Part shown: positions 58,983 through 64,000 of the stretch, in pieces | How positions within the stretch are numbered: the stretch's first letter is position 1 | How the letters are laid out: every line of letters begins with the position of its first letter | Assembly: GCA_010405405.1 (NCBI GenBank) | Contig: MU004240.1 | Location: 1,270,882-1,334,881 of the forward strand | Origin: Microthyrium microscopicum | Lineage: Eukaryota; Ascomycota; Dothideomycetes; Microthyriales; Microthyriaceae | Length of the DNA stretch: 64,000 bases | Direction: 5' to 3' | Program-made: the position numbers and the translations under genes | The notes under the pieces: model-generated | Database searches by the model: none | What the model saw: only the letters and a program-made list of their open reading frames with translations | What the model was told of the DNA's origin: nothing

Positions 58983-60350
58983 CTACGATGCTGGCTTGGC
59001 GCATGTAGTTGGGCTGCCTTGTACAGTGGCAGTATACCTGTGATCCAGTTAGTTATCTGATACGAAGGAAGGGGGGCATGGTGTGGTTGCTTACGTTAAT
59101 GTGCTGGTCGTGGTGACAACAGCGAGACTTGTGGTTGTAGCAACTGTCTTGGTAAAGGTCACCTTGACAGCAGTGACGCTCTTGGTGGCAACGAGCAGAC
59201 CCTTCTCGATGGTAACGGTCGCTGGGCTTGCGGCACTGGACGAATAGTTAGCAGATGGAACGTATTTACTGATACATGAAAACCTACACCGTGACAACTG
59301 CATCGGCGGCGCTGGCAGTCAGGGTGACGGTAGTGACTCCAGTGGCTGCTGTGGTAGTAAGGATGGCAGCTGATGGGTACACGCTGACAGTGGCTGGGCC
59401 ATCGCCGAGCAGACCGATTCCAGCATTGAGTTGGCGGCGCATGAGGTTACGTGGCTCAGGCACTTCATCTTCGTCTTCGTCTCCACGCTTCTTGAGACCA
59501 GCTGGGGCAACGCGGTAGGTACCTGTGCAAGTGGCGCCTGCGGTAACAGTGGTGCTGACGACAGCGAATTTGACGACTGTGCTGCCGAGTGTCTGCTTGA
59601 CGGTCGAGGTCACCGTGGATGCTGCTGGAATAACAGTCACGGTGGCAGCGCCGATTAGCACAGCGAGTGTAGCAGTTTTTGGCGCAGCTTGGACGGTGTT
59701 GGTGAATGTGGTGGTCTTGGTGGTCAACACAGTCGAGACTGATCAAAATGTTAGATTGGTGTATGTGCTCCTAGGCATCATGGTTGCTTACGAGGTGTTG
59801 TGGTAGCAGTTAGTGTTGGTGCGACAACAGTTGTGCTGGCTTGAGTATGTGCGATAGTATAAGTTCCAGAGACGGTCGTTGTGCCATTGCTACCTGGGAT
59901 GGCGACATAAACACCGAGACTTCCTGCTGGCACAGTACCACGGGTCAAGCCAGTGCTATAAAAGTCAACATCATATTCCTATTTCCGATCCTACAAAGTG
60001 ACTTACCATTGTACCAATTGTGATGTTCCATCAAGAAGCAGGTTCGAGCAAGGGTATGTCTGTCCATTGGAAGCCTTAGCGAAGACTTGTGCTGTTGATC
60101 CAGCCGAGCAGCCTATTTACAAGATTAGATAATAGATTCGACAATATCAATTGCTGGTGTACTGACCAACAGCCTGTAGGTTTTCGCCCACTTCCTGTGC
60201 GTCGGTTGTAGCATAGTAGTAGGTTGCGCCAATGACATCGTAGCCAAGAATTTTGCATCCAGTGTTGGTATTGACAGTGGTGCAGTTAGTCTGAGCGAAA
60301 ACGACTGGCACTGCGGCAAGAAGCGCTGCGGTTGTGGATGTAAACTTCAT
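58983..60350 (-). CDS. Thr/Ser-rich secreted protein with dibasic processing sites
   Basis: Six exons (60167-60350, 60007-60112, 59792-59955, 59288-59738, 59095-59235, 58983-59037) encode 366 aa. A signal peptide (TTAALLAAVPVVFA) is followed by a cysteine-containing domain of about 100 aa (CKILGYDVIGATYYYATTDA, GCSAGSTAQVFAK, LVQCTGLTRGTVPAGSLGVY). Long Thr/Val/Ala/Ser-rich segments follow, probably heavily O-glycosylated. In the middle lie two dibasic sites, GLKKRGDEDED and NLMRRQLNAGIG, typical for Kex2 cleavage, which would release an acidic peptide of about 17 residues. The end is TVQGSPTTCAKPAS, with no GPI or transmembrane signal. The last splice is favoured because the alternative stop lies exactly at a GTAAGC donor. 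It is probably a cell-wall or secreted glycoprotein. Confidence 0.8.
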
Positions 60351-61450
60351 GTTGAATATGGATCTAGGACTTCTAGTAATGAATGACAGAAAATTAAATA
60401 AAACTAGGACACCACAGAAAACGAATGCTGGGTGTATGAATGAATGAATGGATTACAAAAAAGTTAGAAGCGTAAAGAGTGAACTTAGAGAGTGTTGTGG
60501 TGGTGATTTTGTGTAAAGTCTTTAAGTCAAGAGCCCCGTTTTAGGAGTTGACACACGACCAGTACAGGTCCTCTGAGCTGACCCATCACAGATCCATTAT
60601 TTTTGGCCTCAAGCCGCTATTCGCCTCTATGAGCGGATGTGGCTTGCGTTTATCGTACCGTGACTGGTGTTGAAGCCCGTGGTCAGGCTTCGCGACGGTC
60701 AAGCTAACAGCCAGGGACAATTCTGGAAGCCACGGCAAGTTGTTTTGCAGCATTTGGTAAAGGGTCCAGGCAATTCTAGGCTAGAATAGGCACATTTACT
60801 AAGAATTAGGTCCTACTTTTGGACAAGAAGATCGTAAAGGGGTAGAATTAGCTATAATTCTAGGCGAGCCTCCACTGTGAACAGTGGTTGGCGGATGTTG
60901 CATCGGCCGCCACAAGTCGATGCCCCTGAGAAAGGAACCATGAACCATGACTAAAGAAATCCGACGGACGTCAACCGCAAGACCCTCGAAGTCTTTAAGT
61001 AAAAATCCAGGATTGCTGAATATGATATTTCGTAGACGGAATTGAGACTGAAAAGTCAAGATTCAAAAGAGGCGGGTCCGATAGGGTTTATGTACAACTT
61101 TGTCGATCCCCCAGATCAATTGAAGATCAAGGAATGTTCCAAGCGAGTTTCCAGATGATCTTCGGTTTACCCGGCGATAAAGTCGATAATCATACGCGTT
61201 CGGAGAAAAAGCCAAGCGAATCGCAGACGCGCACAAGAGGCTCTGTGGCTGGCAGACGTATACCCAGTACTGGCCCCAAAAAAAAGTCCACCGCGTGAAA
61301 ATGCTGGAAAAGGCAACGTCAAGTCGCCAAGCACCAATAACTTGCCAAGCTTTGGAGAATCTCACCACCATTACTGCCTTTTTCCGAACAAGCTTTACGC
61401 CTCATCAATAATACATAGCCAATTTTCTCTCCACGCAAGGACGGACTGTA
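60351..61450. other. Divergent intergenic region
   Basis: Promoter region for the secreted glycoprotein (left) and the hydrolase-like gene (right). Short minus-strand frames at 60799-61371 have no features that would support a gene. Confidence 0.55.
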
Positions 61451-62235
61451 ATGGCGCCAATGCTGCCAAAGACACGCGACTTTCCAGAGTCGGTAACTTT
61501 ATCTGTAGTTCCGCGTTCGCAATTCCCAAAATAACTTCCTCCACTTTTGCGTACTAATATCTTCAAGCTCCCACTAACCATCCGCCTACGAATGTTCTTA
61601 TCCTTCTCCATGGCCTAGGGGATTCTCATGCTCCCTTCGCAAGTTTTGGCAAAGCTATGAATCTACCAGAGACAGTCTGTGTATCAGTGCGTGGTCCTGC
61701 GATGGTGCCCTTTGGTCTCTCTGGATTTCACTGGGGCGATGATATCCTCGTAGACGACGCGACTGGCGACATGGAAATGGACACCGGATTCAACAAGAGC
61801 ACTGCACTCATTATAGACGATGTCATCCAGAAGACTTTGGTTCAAAAGTGTGGTTATACACTTCGACAAATTCTCATATATGGCTTCGGTCAAGGAGGCA
61901 TGTTGGCTCTGAATGTTGCCAACAACCTTCAAGGTGAGTTGGCTGGTGTAATCAGCATTGGCAGCGGCATGCCTTCTAGCAAAGTGACGGAAGTACGCAC
62001 TGGCAAATGCAAAACACCGGTGCTTTTGTGCAAGGCTAGTGACGAGTCTGCTGTTGAAGTTGAGGATGAGGACAAGCTCAAAGCAGAGTTTGACTTTGTC
62101 GAGATCAAAGAGTGGAACCGAGTACGAGATGGAATGCCTCGGAGTAGAGAGGAGATGCTGCCGATCATGCAATTCTTTGCAAGGCGGCTCCAAAGCATGA
62201 GAGGCGTACCACAGGGTAGCGTCGAGCTCAACTAA
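61451..62235 (+). CDS. Alpha/beta-hydrolase-fold protein of the acyl-protein thioesterase/carboxylesterase family, nucleophile absent
   Basis: Two exons (61451-61514, 61568-62235) encode 243 aa. The splice, with TACTAAT branch point and CAAG acceptor, joins FPESVTLSVVPPPTNHPPTN to VLILLHGLGDSHAPFASFGK, the usual oxyanion-loop start of the family. NLPETVCVSVRGP, SGFHWGDD and LIYGFGQGGMLALNVA follow. In acyl-protein thioesterases the elbow is GFSQGG with the catalytic serine; here the codon is GGT, glycine. No clear catalytic histidine is seen near the C-terminus (WNRVRDGMPRSREEM). The protein therefore looks like a non-catalytic relative, or uses another residue. The donor GTTCGC is unusual but is the only one that keeps the frame. 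Confidence 0.85.
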
Positions 62236-63920
62236 GAGTATATCCCACAAATATGCTCGCAATAGTCCATGAGTAAATGCGTGAATGCATATTGCCAGCA
62301 GCCATGGATGTGTCCTACTACCTCCCAATGGAGTAGCAGACATACCCGACATATCAACCAGTCTGATCAACTACTGCAGCTAAATCAGCACGCTTCACTT
62401 CCTCGACACTTTACGATTGCTAGAGGCACAGAACACGTTTCCCGGACAGCATTACGCTATGCCTCTCAACTGAGGAGATCATATCTAACTGGGAACGAGA
62501 CAAAAAGAAATTAGTGACGTGTATCAAGTCGAGCATCGTCAATATAGATGCCAGAGGCAGATGACTTCAGCTTCATGGGCCTCAGGTGTGGCTTTTCATC
62601 AAGCTCATCAACAGTCGTTGAGTTACAAAAGAGAACAACCCGTTGATCCAGTTCTCGTGAAAACAAAGCGAGACGGAAGAGGCGCCTCGTGTCTAAGACC
62701 CCTTGCAAAGAAGGAGCCTGGAGAAACGAGATTCCTGTCATGGACAGACTGGATTACCACCATTTCCACTGAGGAGCAGTATATTGCTGGCTTCAAATTA
62801 ATCGGATAACGTCACTAATCTTGGATCTAAGCCCTTTGAATTGCCTCTCTTTATAAACCTTCAGTCTCTTGAGCGCATCGACGGTCACCTTTGTCCATTT
62901 ATGTCGCTTCGATGCTACGTTAGATATAAATACTACAGGTGTCAGATTAAGCGCCTCGTGTATATGAATCCAGCATTCGAGTAAGTGCTAGAAGATGGTC
63001 CTCCATTCGCAATTTCATGGTGCAAGGTGAGGCCATGAGGTGCCATCTACTTTATTTACTTGCCCAATGTCCGAGAAACGCAAACCAACATATCGGCTGC
63101 AAGTGATATTTGGGTATACTTATTGCCGAGTAGAACTATATTGATATGTTTTACAACTTGACCGAACAGCCCTTCTGCTTACTCGAATACTTTGAAAAGT
63201 TCGTTGTATACCCGACGAGGTACTGAGTAACCATAGGCATACATGTTCTTCATTGTCATGAATGGTTTTTACCCAATATCTCAATCTGTGTTTTCCTGAT
63301 GTCCTCAGAAGACTCTTCGTGCCTTCAGACTCGCCCGACATGGCTAAGTGTGGTGAACCAACAAGTCATTACGTATAGAACTTTTGCGATCTTGAGTCCA
63401 GTAATACTTTTGCATTCATTGCGCTACCTTCCATATTTAGATGGCTTCCTTCCAATTACCTCCTTCTGAGAAGGCTTTACGGTCTATGTTCCAATTCTTT
63501 CATCCCTTTCAGACCGTTTGACCTTTTTTTGGAGTCAAATGATGGCGAAGTACATTGTCGTCTGAGTAAACATCAACCATCACTTTGGTCCCGGTAATCC
63601 CAAAAGACCTGCATCACTGTGTATGGCTCTTCAATAGCCTGCAAGTTCAAAGGCAGACACTTCGATTCGCAATCACTCGAGCCTGATACTTCACAAAGCC
63701 AAGAGTTTCTACATTTCTCGAGTCGCTGGGACAGGTTCTGTGACATCCAGAGCCAGTCATCTTTCTTCAGGTCTGGCGGTAGCAGAGTTCGATATGCCAA
63801 ACGAGTCAAATATAATCACCGCTGTCCACATCCAAGCTGCAAACAAAGGAGCCTGAGAACAAGTACTATGCACTCAACGAGGGTCTCGTATCACCTTTGA
63901 CCAGTCTGTAGCTTTTTAAA
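62236..63920. other. Right-hand region with minus-strand coding-like fragments
   Basis: Several minus-strand stretches look protein-like: 62512-62741 (KSSASGIYIDDARLDTRH end), 62812-62930 (RHKWTKVTVDALKRLKVYKE), 63080-63341 (KNMYAYGYSVPRRVYNELFK) and 63573-63810 (CLPLNLQAIEEPYTVMQ). A donor GA|GTAAGC at about 63180 joins well to RYVGLRFSDIGQ, but the rest could not be connected without stops. This is either an unresolved multi-exon gene or a decayed one; I recognise no family. Confidence 0.35.
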
Positions 63921-64000
63921 CTAATCAGTGATATCATCGACTTTGCTTACGCTAAAGAGCCTGGGGTTATTCACTATGTAGTCGGATTCCCAGCTGACAA
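63921..64000 (-). CDS. Possible C-terminal end of a gene extending beyond the window
   Basis: The last 80 bases are open on the minus strand in one frame and end SVSKVDDITD before a stop, preceded by SWESDYIVNNPRLF. The composition is protein-like, but only about 25 codons are visible, so this could be chance. Confidence 0.3.
   Translation of the reverse strand, partial: VSWESDYIVNNPRLFSVSKVDDITD

Noticed and set aside
1-64000. tRNA, rRNA, CRISPR arrays, retroelements and virus-derived elements
   Set aside because: None recognised by eye on either strand; a tRNA could still be missed without a covariance-model search.

Overview
The window reads as chromosomal DNA of a filamentous ascomycete (Pezizomycotina). 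The genes are split by short introns, mostly 44-85 nt, with GTRNGT donors, CTAAC/CTGAC-like branch points and YAG acceptors. Several families typical of the group are present: cell-wall alpha-1,3-glucan synthase, CipC, LCL2, a fungal-type WW/PQ-rich protein and small cysteine-rich secreted proteins. The class cannot be fixed from the sequence alone; a leotiomycete-like genome would fit. I built exon models by hand by joining reading frames across splice signals. Every multi-exon model listed sums to a whole number of codons. In total I placed 58 introns: 56 GT-AG and 2 apparent GC-AG.

Layout. 1-1.9 kb: no secure gene. 1.9-3.8 kb (-): WW-domain, proline/glutamine-rich protein. 4.6-7.8 kb: divergent pair of a CDK11-type kinase (-) and the mitochondrial complex I assembly methyltransferase NDUFAF7/MidA (+). 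8.6-14.7 kb (-): three predicted single-pass membrane proteins, two with Ser/Thr- or Cys-rich ectodomains. 15.2-22.5 kb (-): a complete six-exon alpha-1,3-glucan synthase of 2344 aa. 24.6-29.7 kb: a TauD-type sulfonate/taurine dioxygenase (-) head-to-head with a Dal5-type MFS transporter (+). 29.9-34.4 kb (-): TPR protein, DJ-1/PfpI protein and an 8-cysteine secreted protein. 34.8-35.1 kb: a 214-bp MITE-like insertion. 35.3-38.1 kb (+): long coiled-coil protein with 15-bp repeats. 38.4-41.2 kb: LCL2 (-), NOP10 (+), NOB1 (-). 41.2-44.8 kb: gene-poor, with coding-like scraps. 44.8-45.7 kb (+): unknown 273-aa protein. 46.3-57.7 kb (-): AP-1 mu, sulfite oxidase, an unknown 446-aa protein, the SPX-EXS protein SYG1/XPR1 and CipC. 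59.0-60.4 kb (-): Thr/Ser-rich secreted protein. 61.5-62.2 kb (+): serine-hydrolase-fold protein lacking its nucleophile. The right end has coding-like fragments and possibly the 3' end of another gene.

How the genes may work together. Most are unlinked housekeeping genes: cell cycle, ribosome biogenesis (NOP10 and NOB1 are neighbours), vesicle traffic, mitochondria and phosphate signalling. Two groupings look meaningful. First, dioxygenase plus Dal5-type transporter, with a sulfite oxidase about 23 kb away, fits sulfonate uptake, release of sulfite and its oxidation. Second, single-pass membrane proteins next to the alpha-glucan synthase suggest a cell-wall neighbourhood. I found no CRISPR array, rRNA, tRNA, retroelement or virus-derived element.
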